DNA of 64,000 bases, taken from NCBI GenBank assembly GCA_036557285.1, contig DATBHW010000033.1, positions 1-64,000 of the forward strand. The letters run 5' to 3'. Below, in pieces: positions 23,742 through 32,244 of the stretch. The notes under the pieces are model-generated. The model saw nothing but the letters and a program-made list of their open reading frames with translations, searched no databases and was not told the origin of the DNA. The DNA is from Ktedonobacterales bacterium. Lineage in GTDB: Bacteria > Chloroflexota > Ktedonobacteria > Ktedonobacterales > DATBGS01. A program made the position numbers and the translations under genes. Within the stretch, counting starts at the first letter, position 1; each line of letters starts with the position of its first letter.

Positions 23742-26144
23742 TTATTCGCGGATGCGTCGCGCAGGCAGCGGACGCACCAGTGGCTCTGGCCCCAGTGGCC
23801 CATCCTCCGGCTTGCGTGGCACACGCTCGCGCACCAGATAGTTGGGCGCATTTGCCAGATCATCCATATGCAGGTTGACGCCTGGCCCAAAGCGGTTGTA
23901 GAAGGACAACTCGAAGTTCGGCGTCTCGCCCAGCGCGCCGTGTGGGCAGACCTCCACGCAGTCGCCACAGAAGATACAGCGGTCCAGCGCGAAATCGTAC
24001 TTCACCAGCTCGCGCTCTGCCATCATCAGCGATCCAGTGGGACAGACCTGCACACACGCGCCGCAGGAGACGCAATCGGTATCGTGCAGCGAGACATTGA
24101 ACGGCGTCGAAACAATCGTATCGAAGCCCTTGCCGAACATGCCATAGCAGTTGGGGCCAATCACATCATGACAGACGCGCACACATTGCGTGCAGTTGAT
24201 GCACTTGTTGGGATCGCGCAAGATGAAGCTGTGCGAGACATCCACTTCATAGTCATGATAATCATTCGCTTCGCCATCATGGAAGCGGTTATCTGTCAGG
24301 CCATATTCGATGCTGAACTTTTGCAGATCGCACTGCCCAGCGGCAGGGCAGGCGCATTGCAAGCAGCGCGCTGATTCGCGCTGCGCCTGCTCTTGAAGAT
24401 AGCCCGACTCGATTAGTCGGAAGTTGCGCTTGCGCTCCTCATAAGGCAGCATCGGCATTTTGACCTGGGGTTCAACCGGCTTGTAAGGCACAATATCGAA
24501 CAGATCAGGGGCGCGCTCTTCCGTCTCGATGCGCCGTGAAACCTCGGCCATATCCTCGCCGCGCAAATAGGCGTCCATAGAACGCGCCGCCAGCTTCCCT
24601 TGCGCCACACACTCGATTACGGTTGAAGCGCCGATCACCGCATCGCCGCCCGCAAAAACGCCTTTACGCCCCGTCATGAAGTGATAAGGATCGGTTTCAA
24701 TCGTCCGACGCCTGGTGATGGCAATGCCCGGCTCATGCTCCAGCACCTCCGTTTCCAGCGCCTGGCCGATGGCCGGAATGATCGTATCGCACTCGATAAT
24801 AAACTCCGAGCCAGGAATCGGTATCGGGCGTTGGCGGCCTTTCTCATCAGGCTCACCCATCTTATTGCGCACAAACTCGATGCCTGCCACCCGGCCATCT
24901 TTCTCGATGATGCGCTTCTGGCTCCCCATGAAGATCATATCGGTGCCTTCGTTCTCGCCATCCTCGCGCTCTTCCGGGGTTGCGCCAATCTCTTTGATAG
25001 AGCGGCGATAGACGGTATGCACCTTTGCGCCCAGGCGCAGCGATGTACGCGTGCAGTCGAAGGCGGTAAAGCCGCCGCCAATCACCACTACTTCTTTTGT
25101 CTCATCCACCGGCACCGGCAGACCCAGCGTCTTCTCGCGCAGATAGGTGATGGCGTTCACAAAGCCCGGCAGATCCTCGCCCTCCAGGCCAAGCTCGTTA
25201 CTCGTCCAGACGCCAATACCTAGATAGACCGCTTCATAGCCCTGAGCAAACAGATCATCAACGGTGAAGTCTTCGCCCAGCTTCACATTCCCCTGGAACT
25301 CGACACCCAGCCGCCAGACGCTCTCCAGTTCTTTATCCATCATATTCTTTTCGAGCCGGTACTCCGGGATGCCATATCGCAGCATGCCGCCCGGCTGAGG
25401 CATCATATCGAAGACCTTGACCGAATGGCCCTTGAGCGCCAGATAGTACGCGCAGGTCAGACCTGCCGGGCCAGCGCCTACCACCGCGATACGCCTGCCG
25501 GTGGGGGCTTCCGTCGGCCAGGGGGTGGGCGGGTCTTCGATCACTTCCTCCGCCGCAAAGCCGTGCATGCGGCAGATGGCGATCTCTTCTTCTACCAGGC
25601 CACGCCGACAGACATCCTGGCAGGGATGCGGGCAGACCAGGCCCAGGATATAGGGGAAGGGCAGCACCTCTGTCACCAGACGAGCCGCCTCGCGGTTTTC
25701 GCCTCTGGCAATCAATTCGAGATAGCCAGGGATGTCAATATGTGTTGGGCAGCCAATCTGGCACGGCGGCTGGCAGTAGGCGTTGTGATCGGAGAGCATC
25801 ATCTCCAGATTGGTGCGCCGGATATGTACCAGCTTATCTGAGCGTGTCCTGACGACCATGCCAGGAGCCGCCGGGGTATTACACGAAGGCAGCGGGCGCT
25901 CGGCATCATCAATTTCGACGAGGCACATGCGGCACGCCGAAGTTGGCTCCAGCTTCTCATCATCACAGAGCGTCGGAATATCGAGAATGCCATTTTCAAC
26001 GGCCACGCTCAGGATCGTTTGCCCTTCATAGGCGCGCACGTTTTTGCCGTCGATGGTGAGCGTAAACGTCGGCTGGCCCACTTCGTTGCGCTCGAAGGGC
26101 TGCGCCTGAGCAGAAGAGTTATTATTGCGAATCTGAATAGCCAT
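23742..26144 (-). CDS. NuoG/GltD-like multi-cluster flavoprotein
   Basis: An 800-residue electron-transfer protein. Residues about 25-100 form a plant-type [2Fe-2S] domain with Cys60, 71, 74 and 88. A GltD-type N-terminal Fe-S helix domain follows (YCQPPCQIGCPTHIDIPGYL). Two Rossmann parts then bind FAD (IAVVGAGPAGLTCAYYLALKG) and NAD(P) (VVVIGGGFTAFDCTRTSLRLG). A ferredoxin-like tail carries several Cys motifs (CINCTQCVRVC, CVSCGACVQVCP, CIFCGDCVEVCP). This is not true NuoG: the molybdopterin-like domain is replaced by a glutamate-synthase-small-subunit-like flavoprotein. It is last in the set and likely shuttles electrons between NAD(P)H, ferredoxin and the NuoF-like partner. Confidence 0.87.
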   Translation of the reverse strand: MAIQIRNNNSSAQAQPFERNEVGQPTFTLTIDGKNVRAYEGQTILSVAVENGILDIPTLCDDEKLEPTSACRMCLVEIDDAERPLPSCNTPAAPGMVVRTRSDKLVHIRRTNLEMMLSDHNAYCQPPCQIGCPTHIDIPGYLELIARGENREAARLVTEVLPFPYILGLVCPHPCQDVCRRGLVEEEIAICRMHGFAAEEVIEDPPTPWPTEAPTGRRIAVVGAGPAGLTCAYYLALKGHSVKVFDMMPQPGGMLRYGIPEYRLEKNMMDKELESVWRLGVEFQGNVKLGEDFTVDDLFAQGYEAVYLGIGVWTSNELGLEGEDLPGFVNAITYLREKTLGLPVPVDETKEVVVIGGGFTAFDCTRTSLRLGAKVHTVYRRSIKEIGATPEEREDGENEGTDMIFMGSQKRIIEKDGRVAGIEFVRNKMGEPDEKGRQRPIPIPGSEFIIECDTIIPAIGQALETEVLEHEPGIAITRRRTIETDPYHFMTGRKGVFAGGDAVIGASTVIECVAQGKLAARSMDAYLRGEDMAEVSRRIETEERAPDLFDIVPYKPVEPQVKMPMLPYEERKRNFRLIESGYLQEQAQRESARCLQCACPAAGQCDLQKFSIEYGLTDNRFHDGEANDYHDYEVDVSHSFILRDPNKCINCTQCVRVCHDVIGPNCYGMFGKGFDTIVSTPFNVSLHDTDCVSCGACVQVCPTGSLMMAERELVKYDFALDRCIFCGDCVEVCPHGALGETPNFELSFYNRFGPGVNLHMDDLANAPNYLVRERVPRKPEDGPLGPEPLVRPLPARRIRE

Positions 26145-26196
26145 CTGTTCCTCCAGAGGGCCGTGAGTACGTACTCACACCTCATAGAACATGTTT

Positions 26197-27519
26197 TTAT
26201 AGGACATGCTTTTTGACAAACCGATGGATGCGCAGCGGCGTACAGACGCCGGTCGGGCAGCGATGCTCCTCGATATGCGCCCGGAAATCATCGCCAAAAT
26301 AGCGCATCGCCGTCACCACGGCATTGGGCGCGTGAACGCCAAAGCCGCAGAGTGAGCCATCGGGTACATAGCGCGCAAACTCTTCCAGCAGCGCCAGGTC
26401 ATCTGTCGTCCCAAGGTCACTGATGACCCCTTCCAGCGTGCCGGTAATGCGCTTCATGCCCAGTCGGCAGGGGACGCATTTCCCACACGATTCACCAGCC
26501 AGATATTTGCTGCGCTCTCGCGCCCAGGCAACCATACAGGTATTCACTGACAAGAGTTCGAGAGTCCCCGAACCAATAATGGCGCCTACCTGCTCCACGT
26601 CCTCAAAATCGAGCGGCGTATCGAAAAGGCTCGCTGACAAGACGCCTCCTTCGGGGCCACCCACCGCCACGCCGCGCGCCACGCGCTCATTCAGGGCAAT
26701 GCCCACATGACGCAGCGCCTGGCGCACCGTCGTACCCAGCGGCATCTCAATCAAACGCCCCTCTGTGTCTGGCTCTGGCCCATACACCGTGAAGAGCTTC
26801 GTGCCTGGACTTTGCCGTGTCCCCAGGCGACGATATTCATCCGCGCCGCGCTGAAGAATCAGCGGCACATTGATCAGCGTCTCCAGATTATTGATAACCG
26901 TTGGCTTATCCCAAAGGCCAAAGACAGCGGGATACGGCGGGCGCTGCTGCGGCATCGCGCGCTTGCCCTTGATGATTTCCATCAGAGTCGTTTCTTCGCC
27001 GCCCATAAAGCCAACATCAACCGCCACGAGCGTGATCGAGCAGGTAAAGTCGCTGCCCAGGATGTCGCGGCCAAGCGTGCGCCCCTCCAGGGCTTCGCGT
27101 AACGCTTCCTGCACCGCAGCAATCCCCTGGGTGTAGCCGCTGCGCGTGAAGAGGTATGCTTCCTGAGCGCCCACTGCGTAGGCGGCCAGCGCGATACCCT
27201 CAATCACCTGATGCGGATTTTGTTCAAGCAGCGTGCGGCTGATGCGTGAAGAAGGATCAGCGTCGTAGGCATTACAAATGACGTATTTCGGCTCCTCGAC
27301 CTCGTCATGAGCGATGAGCCATTTGTCAGCCACCGGCACGCCCGCGCCGCCGCGCCCGCGCAGCCCACTTGCCCTGATCTGCTCAATGACCTGATCGGGA
27401 GATAACTGCTGAAGAGCGCGCTCCAGCGCCTGATACCCTCCAGCGCGGCGATATTCTTCGAGCGTGCGCACAGCAGGCGGGCCTGGTTGGCGCAGCAGGT
27501 GATACTCTAGCTCAGGCAC
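26197..27519 (-). CDS. NuoF-like NADH-binding flavoprotein
   Basis: A 440-residue homolog of NuoF, the NADH/FMN subunit of complex I and of bifurcating hydrogenases and formate dehydrogenases. It has the FMN/NADH glycine loop SGLRGRGGAGVPVADKW, the segment NAYDADPSSRISRTLLEQNP, and the N3 [4Fe-4S] site ESCGKCVPCRLG with a later Cys in SLCGFGVH. The start is GTG at 27519, with AGGAGG 7 bases upstream, overlapping the previous gene by 8 bases. Length equals that of ordinary NuoF. NuoE normally delivers electrons beside it; here only a partial NuoE is found. Confidence 0.88.
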   Translation of the reverse strand: MPELEYHLLRQPGPPAVRTLEEYRRAGGYQALERALQQLSPDQVIEQIRASGLRGRGGAGVPVADKWLIAHDEVEEPKYVICNAYDADPSSRISRTLLEQNPHQVIEGIALAAYAVGAQEAYLFTRSGYTQGIAAVQEALREALEGRTLGRDILGSDFTCSITLVAVDVGFMGGEETTLMEIIKGKRAMPQQRPPYPAVFGLWDKPTVINNLETLINVPLILQRGADEYRRLGTRQSPGTKLFTVYGPEPDTEGRLIEMPLGTTVRQALRHVGIALNERVARGVAVGGPEGGVLSASLFDTPLDFEDVEQVGAIIGSGTLELLSVNTCMVAWARERSKYLAGESCGKCVPCRLGMKRITGTLEGVISDLGTTDDLALLEEFARYVPDGSLCGFGVHAPNAVVTAMRYFGDDFRAHIEEHRCPTGVCTPLRIHRFVKKHVL

Positions 27520-28195
27520 TTGGTCCCCTCCTATGGTTAATCTCCGCGTATTTCCCGCGAGTTGCCGCCGAGGGGCCATATTCCATCTGGTCATTGCGGC
27601 GAACACCCTTCGCCAGAGGAGCTGGCTTGAACTTTGGACTCATTGTCGCAATGCCAAAAATATCGCTCAAATCCACGCCGCGCACCTGAACAATGCGCTG
27701 GGCCGCCGCCAGCGGCAGGTAGCCATACGCATCGATCACCAGATCAATGATGCCGCCAAGATCGTAAGCTTCCAAAGAAGATTGGTCGAGAATCTTATCC
27801 ACTTTTGCAAGATCGGTCTCTGGCTCTAATTCTGGTTTGGTTGGCATTGCCACCACCGGCGGCACCGGCTTGTGCGGATAATCAACGGCATATTCGGAGA
27901 TACGCGGCGTATAGTAGCCAGCAATAGATGTTGGCGAGAAGTAAGGCCGATGGCGAAAACGATGGGTTGGCCGATATTCAATGGTAATGGCGCGTGGCGG
28001 GCAGGCTTTCTCGCAGAGCAGGCACGCTTCGCATCTCAGGTTATAAGGCGTATCCTGGCCCGCTTCTTGAATCAGTTCGATCAGCCCTCGGCTCCGCTCA
28101 GGCAGCTTCCGCTTCTCATAAGGGTAGAGCCGCGTCACTTTTGGCCGGAATAAATGGCTGAGCGTCAAGCCCAGCCCGGTAAAGACTCCGCGCAT
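27512..28195 (-). CDS. NuoI-like ferredoxin fused to a partial NuoE domain
   Basis: A 227-residue protein. The N-terminal part begins like NuoI (HLFRPKVTRLYPYEKRKLPERSRG) but has only one [4Fe-4S] motif, with Cys55, 58, 61 and 65 (CEACLLCEKAC), where NuoI has two. After a linker, residues about 130-190 match the helical N-terminal part of NuoE (IIDLVIDAYGYLPLAAAQRIVQV). The following thioredoxin-like [2Fe-2S] domain is absent; the tail is short and basic. This looks like a purposeful fusion because the frame is intact and overlaps nuoF. It might carry electrons between the NuoB-like and NuoF-like subunits. Confidence 0.78.
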   Translation of the reverse strand: MRGVFTGLGLTLSHLFRPKVTRLYPYEKRKLPERSRGLIELIQEAGQDTPYNLRCEACLLCEKACPPRAITIEYRPTHRFRHRPYFSPTSIAGYYTPRISEYAVDYPHKPVPPVVAMPTKPELEPETDLAKVDKILDQSSLEAYDLGGIIDLVIDAYGYLPLAAAQRIVQVRGVDLSDIFGIATMSPKFKPAPLAKGVRRNDQMEYGPSAATRGKYAEINHRRGPSA

Positions 28196-28207
28196 AAGAG
28201 ATGCTCC

Positions 28208-28774
28208 CTATTCTTCACCCTTGAGTTTGAGTCCCTGTTTTTCGATCTTCTCGCGCAGTTTCAGGATGCCCTCGACCAGCGCTTCTGGCCGGGGTGGACA
28301 GCCAGGAACATAGATGTCAACCGGCACAATGGTATCCACACCCTGAACGGTATAGTAGGAGTCATAAAACTCGCCGCCAGAGTTGGCGCACTGGCCCATG
28401 CTGAGTACCCACTTGGGATCAGGCATCTGCTCCCACAGGCGTTTAAGGCGCGGCCCCATTTTGTTCGAGACAGTACCCGCCACGATCATCAGATCGGCCT
28501 GACGCGGGCTGGAGCGAAAGACCTCTGAGCCGAAACGCGACAGATCATAATGCGCCTGGGCTGCCGCCATCATCTCGATAGCGCAGCAGGCCAGGCCATA
28601 GCCCAGCGGCCAGATCGAGCGCGAACGCGCCCAGTTCTGCGCCCACGTAATCATTTCGCGCAGGCTGGTAATGGCTACTGGCAATTCCTGATCGCCAGGG
28701 ACATATTCAGCCGGTCCCCTGGCTTGCATGATAGGCAGTGGTTGCCCCTTACGGGATTTGATGTCAGTGCTCAT
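28208..28774 (-). CDS. NuoB-like [4Fe-4S] subunit
   Basis: A 188-residue NuoB homolog. It has the four ligands of cluster N2: Cys63 and Cys64 ([11 protein letters not shown]), Cys129 ([10 protein letters not shown]) and Cys159 ([15 protein letters not shown]). In complex I this subunit passes electrons to quinone together with NuoD, but no NuoC or NuoD gene is in this set. The ATG at 28774 has GAGGAGG 12 bases upstream; an ATG at 28798 exists but would overlap that site. It is the first gene after the promoter at 28852-28860. Related NuoB-like subunits also occur in hydrogenase and formate-hydrogenlyase-type complexes. Confidence 0.88.
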   Translation of the reverse strand: MSTDIKSRKGQPLPIMQARGPAEYVPGDQELPVAITSLREMITWAQNWARSRSIWPLGYGLACCAIEMMAAAQAHYDLSRFGSEVFRSSPRQADLMIVAGTVSNKMGPRLKRLWEQMPDPKWVLSMGQCANSGGEFYDSYYTVQGVDTIVPVDIYVPGCPPRPEALVEGILKLREKIEKQGLKLKGEE

Positions 28775-28851
28775 AGGAATGAGAAACCTCCTCATCAAGG
28801 TAGAGCAGCACCTTGCTCGGCAGGGTTAGATAGCTGCGATTCCCTGCCTGT

Positions 28852-28860
28852 ATTATACCA
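28852..28860 (-). promoter_or_regulatory. Extended -10 promoter of the Nuo-like operon
   Basis: On the reverse strand TGGTATAAT, an extended -10 element, lies about 80 bases before the NuoB-like start. No good -35 box is seen. Confidence 0.55.
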
Positions 28861-28921
28861 TCTCCCACCTGCTCGTGCCACGCGCAACACGGCTATAGAG
28901 GCGCTCGTAGAGCAGCCAATC

Positions 28922-28951
28922 TTGACATACTCTCCCTTATTGGACCATTAT
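28922..28951 (+). promoter_or_regulatory. Promoter upstream of the pca cluster
   Basis: TTGACA at 28922-28927 and CATTAT at 28946-28951 are spaced 18 bases. The leader to pcaC would be about 140 bases. The 11 bases TGACATACTCT at the -35 recur at the flavin reductase promoter (33047-33057). Confidence 0.55.
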
Positions 28952-29099
28952 TAGTAAAATAGACCGGAAGGGCAGGATACCCGCCGGGGTCTCCATCCCC
29001 GCCCTTGTCCGAGCATCGAAATCAGGTTCCGCACATTCCGGGCCTTTACCAGCCAGGTATGAGAGACATTGAGTTGCTGAGTCAGGAAGGGATGCTGCT

Positions 29100-29519
29100 A
29101 TGACGGAATCACGCTTCGATATTGGCATGCAGACGCGCAAGGAGGTACTTGGAAGCGAGTACGTCGAGCGAGCGCAGGCGCGCATGACCGAGTTTGACGC
29201 CGACTTTCAGCGTTTCATCACGGAGTCGGCCTGGGGGTCTGTCTGGGCGCGCCCGGACCTGGACCGAAGGACAAGAAGCCTGGTCACGATTGCGATTCTG
29301 GCGGCGCTGGGTCGTGACGAACTGGTAGTCCATCTGCGCGGCAGCCAGAATATCGGGGTTGATCCGCGCGAAATCGCGGAGGTACTCCTCCATGTAGCCG
29401 TCTACGCTGGGGTACCAGCGGCCAACGCCGCGTTCTCGCTGGCGAAGAAAGAATTAGACCAGCGCGCCCGCGCCGCAGAAGAGGAAGATGCGCCGCAAGC
29501 ACGTCAGGAGGATGTATGA
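29100..29519 (+). CDS. pcaC: 4-carboxymuconolactone decarboxylase
   Basis: A 139-residue CMD-family protein that decarboxylates gamma-carboxymuconolactone to beta-ketoadipate enol-lactone. Typical parts are the start (RFDIGMQTRKEVLGSEYVER), WARPDLDRRTRSLVTIAIL and the HLRGSQNIGVDPREIAEVLLH helix with its conserved glutamate and histidine. The C-terminal tail is rich in Glu, Gln and Ala. GGAAGGG precedes the ATG. It is first in a pcaC-H-G-B-D set and overlaps pcaH by 4 bases. The protein is normally free-standing in proteobacteria and fused to PcaD as PcaL in many actinobacteria. Confidence 0.93.
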   Translation: MTESRFDIGMQTRKEVLGSEYVERAQARMTEFDADFQRFITESAWGSVWARPDLDRRTRSLVTIAILAALGRDELVVHLRGSQNIGVDPREIAEVLLHVAVYAGVPAANAAFSLAKKELDQRARAAEEEDAPQARQEDV

Positions 29520-30256
29520 ACCAGATCACGATTGGCGACATCGTTCGGGGAGATCAGGAGATTTTCCCGCCCTACCTGTATGAAGCCTATCAGTCCACGC
29601 GGCGTCGGGCGCCGATGCTTGCGCTCATAGATGTGCCTCTGACGCTTTCGGAGTTGACTGGCCCTGGACCCACCATCAGCGTCGTGACAGCGGAAGATGC
29701 CGACCTCACGAGGAACGCCGGAACTGGCGGCGAGGCTATAGGGCAGCGCATCATTATGACCGGGCGCGTCCTTGACCATCATGGGAATCCCGTACCGAAC
29801 ACGCTTCTGGAGATCTGGCAGGCCAATGCTGCTGGCCGTTACCTTCACAAACGCGATCAATGGCCGGGGCCGCTCGATCCAAACTTCCTGGGCATGGGGC
29901 GCTGTTTGACCAATGACGCGGGCGTCTATCGGTTCCTGACGATCCGCCCAGGCGCGTACCCCTGGAAGAACCACCCCAACGCCTGGCGTCCTGCCCACAT
30001 TCATTTCTCGCTGTTCGGCCCATCCATCCTGTCGCGCCTGGTGACGCAGATGTACTTCCCCGACGATCCGCTTCACGCCCTCGATCCCATCCTGAACGCT
30101 GTACCAACGGAAGCCGCGCGCCAACGCCTGATCGCTGCTTACGACCATACCGTCACCGAGCCAGAATGGGCGCTTGGGTATCGCTGGGATATTGTCCTGC
30201 GCGGGCCAGACGCCACCCCATTCGAGTCTTCGCCATCAGGAGAGACAAGACGATGA
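29516..30256 (+). CDS. pcaH: Protocatechuate 3,4-dioxygenase beta subunit
   Basis: A 246-residue intradiol dioxygenase subunit that holds the catalytic Fe(III) and opens protocatechuate to 3-carboxy-cis,cis-muconate. It has the RPPMLAL-like entry (RRAPMLALIDVP), the family core GNPVPNTLLEIWQANAAGRY, and the iron ligand region with Tyr in YPWKN and His-x-His in RPAHIHF. Length is normal. It overlaps pcaC at its start and pcaG at its end (ATGA), which suggests coupled translation to keep the subunits equal. Confidence 0.95.
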   Translation: MNQITIGDIVRGDQEIFPPYLYEAYQSTRRRAPMLALIDVPLTLSELTGPGPTISVVTAEDADLTRNAGTGGEAIGQRIIMTGRVLDHHGNPVPNTLLEIWQANAAGRYLHKRDQWPGPLDPNFLGMGRCLTNDAGVYRFLTIRPGAYPWKNHPNAWRPAHIHFSLFGPSILSRLVTQMYFPDDPLHALDPILNAVPTEAARQRLIAAYDHTVTEPEWALGYRWDIVLRGPDATPFESSPSGETRR

Positions 30257-30831
30257 GTACTATCCCCTTGACCACCTCGCAGACGGTGGGTCCATTCTTC
30301 TCACCTGCGCTCTTACGCGAAGACGCCCGACGCCACGTTCTGACCCGGCCTGAAACAGTTGGCGAGCGCATTCGTATCGAGGGGCATGTCCTTGACGGCG
30401 ACGGAGCGCCCGTACCCGACGCGCTGGTCGAAATCTGGCAAGCGAATGCCTATGGTCGCTATCACCATGCGGCAGACGTAGGGCCAGCGAAGCTCGATCC
30501 GTCCTTTCAGGGGTTTGGCCGCTCCGGCACAGACGAAGACGGCAGCTATTGGTTCGAGACTGTCAAGCCAGGGCCGGTCCTCTTCAATGGACATCAGCAG
30601 GCTCCGCACATCTGCGTCACCCTCTTTGCTCGTGGCCTGCTCAACCACCTGATGACCCGCCTGTACTTTGAGGATGAACCAGCGAATGTAGGCGACCCGG
30701 TATTGCTTTGCGTCCCCGAAGAGCGTCGGGCGACGCTGCTGGCACGTCGCGAGCAGAATGGCGCAGCGACCATCTACCATTTTGACATTATCATGCAAGG
30801 CACGAACGAAACTGCATTTTTCAATCTCTGA
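30253..30831 (+). CDS. pcaG: Protocatechuate 3,4-dioxygenase alpha subunit
   Basis: A 192-residue partner of PcaH. It begins LTTSQTVGPFF, carries DGAPVPDALVEIWQANAYGRY, and has APHICVTLFARGLL where the second iron histidine of the beta subunit is replaced, as expected for the non-metal alpha subunit. The ATG overlaps the pcaH stop, and AGGAGA lies upstream. Together they form the (alpha-beta-Fe)n enzyme. Confidence 0.95.
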   Translation: MSTIPLTTSQTVGPFFSPALLREDARRHVLTRPETVGERIRIEGHVLDGDGAPVPDALVEIWQANAYGRYHHAADVGPAKLDPSFQGFGRSGTDEDGSYWFETVKPGPVLFNGHQQAPHICVTLFARGLLNHLMTRLYFEDEPANVGDPVLLCVPEERRATLLARREQNGAATIYHFDIIMQGTNETAFFNL

Positions 30832-30885
30832 TGCGCACCCTTCACACCAGGATGGAGCAGGCTCACCTTCGAAAGGCAATGCCCC

Positions 30886-32244
30886 ATGTCCGAGCCAATA
30901 GACCTGTTATTGTTTAGCACACCGGCCATGTCTGCCGCCTTCTCTTCTGCGGCGCACCTGCGGGGAATGCTCGCATTTGAGGCTGCGCTCGCTCGCGCGG
31001 AGGCTCGCGCGGGCGTCATTCCCCAGGAGGCGGCAATAGTCATCGCGGCCACCTGCAAAGAGGATCGGTTCGATGTCGGGGCGCTGTATCGCGAGGCAGC
31101 GCGGGCTGGCACACCAGCCATTCCCCTGGTACGCATGCTCACAGCCTGTATCGAAGGCGCCGCGCAGAAGTTCGTCCATTGGGGCGCAACGAGCCAGGAC
31201 GTGATTGACACCGCGCTCATGCTTCAGATGCGAGACGGGCTTGATCTGCTCGTGGAAGGGCTGCTCGGCGTATGCTCAGCCTGCGCCACGCTCGCCGAGC
31301 AGCGCCGCCACACGCTGATGGCCGGGCGAACGCTGCTCCAGCAAGCAATACCCATCACCTTTGGCCTCAAGGCGGCGCGATGGCTGGCCCTGGCAGCGCG
31401 CCAGGTACAGGCGCTGCGTGAGCATCGGCGCTCTACACTGGCCGTACAGCTAGGGGGGGCCGCAGGGACACTTGCCGCCTTGGGGAATCATGGACCCAGG
31501 GTGGTAGAACTCCTTGCCGAAGAACTGGGCCTTCCAGCCCCGGACCTCCCCTGGCATACCGAGCGTGACCGCATCGCCGCAATTGCCGCAACGCTTGGCG
31601 TGATTGCCGGGGCAATGGCGAAGATAGCTGGCGATATAACCCTTCTCGCGCAAACCGAGGTCGGCGAAGCCTCGGAGGGCGCCATCCCTGGAAAGGGCGT
31701 CTCATCCGCTATGCCGCAGAAACACAATCCGGTTGATGCGACTGGCGCGCTCGCGTCGGCGCGCCTGGCGGTGGGAGTGGTGCCGGTGATCTTGTCCGCG
31801 ATGGCCCAGGAACACGAACGCGCCGCAGGAGGATGGCAGGCGGAATGGGCTGCTATCCCTGATCTATTCCGCTTCACCGCTGGCGCAGTCGAGCGGGTTC
31901 GGGATGCGTTGAGCGGCCTCCTGATTGATGCAGAGCGTATGCAGGCGAACCTCGACCTGGCTGGGGGACTGATTATGGCCGAGCCGCTGACGATGGCGCT
32001 CGCTTCACACCTGGGCAGACCAGAGGCTCAGCGTCTTGTTAAAGAAGCCTGTGAGCAGGCTGTGAGATCAGGTGCGAGCCTGCGGCAAGCGGCTCTGGCG
32101 GAGCCACAGATTCGGGCCATCCTTCCCCCTGAAGCGATTGATCGGGCGCTCGACCCCACCATGTATCTGGGCAGCGCGGACGTATTTATCAACCGCGCCC
32201 TCGAATCCTACCGTAAGATGCTCTCTGAGCGAGGTAATATATGA
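30886..32244 (+). CDS. pcaB: 3-carboxy-cis,cis-muconate cycloisomerase
   Basis: A 452-residue fumarase/aspartase-superfamily enzyme that cyclises carboxymuconate to the gamma-lactone. The signature loop is GKGVSSAMPQKHNPVDATGA, a form of the GSSxMPxKxNP motif. The WGATSQDVIDTALMLQ segment is also typical of adenylosuccinate-lyase-like members. It lies 54 bases after pcaG and overlaps pcaD by 4 bases. Length matches bacterial PcaB. Confidence 0.94.
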   Translation: MSEPIDLLLFSTPAMSAAFSSAAHLRGMLAFEAALARAEARAGVIPQEAAIVIAATCKEDRFDVGALYREAARAGTPAIPLVRMLTACIEGAAQKFVHWGATSQDVIDTALMLQMRDGLDLLVEGLLGVCSACATLAEQRRHTLMAGRTLLQQAIPITFGLKAARWLALAARQVQALREHRRSTLAVQLGGAAGTLAALGNHGPRVVELLAEELGLPAPDLPWHTERDRIAAIAATLGVIAGAMAKIAGDITLLAQTEVGEASEGAIPGKGVSSAMPQKHNPVDATGALASARLAVGVVPVILSAMAQEHERAAGGWQAEWAAIPDLFRFTAGAVERVRDALSGLLIDAERMQANLDLAGGLIMAEPLTMALASHLGRPEAQRLVKEACEQAVRSGASLRQAALAEPQIRAILPPEAIDRALDPTMYLGSADVFINRALESYRKMLSERGNI

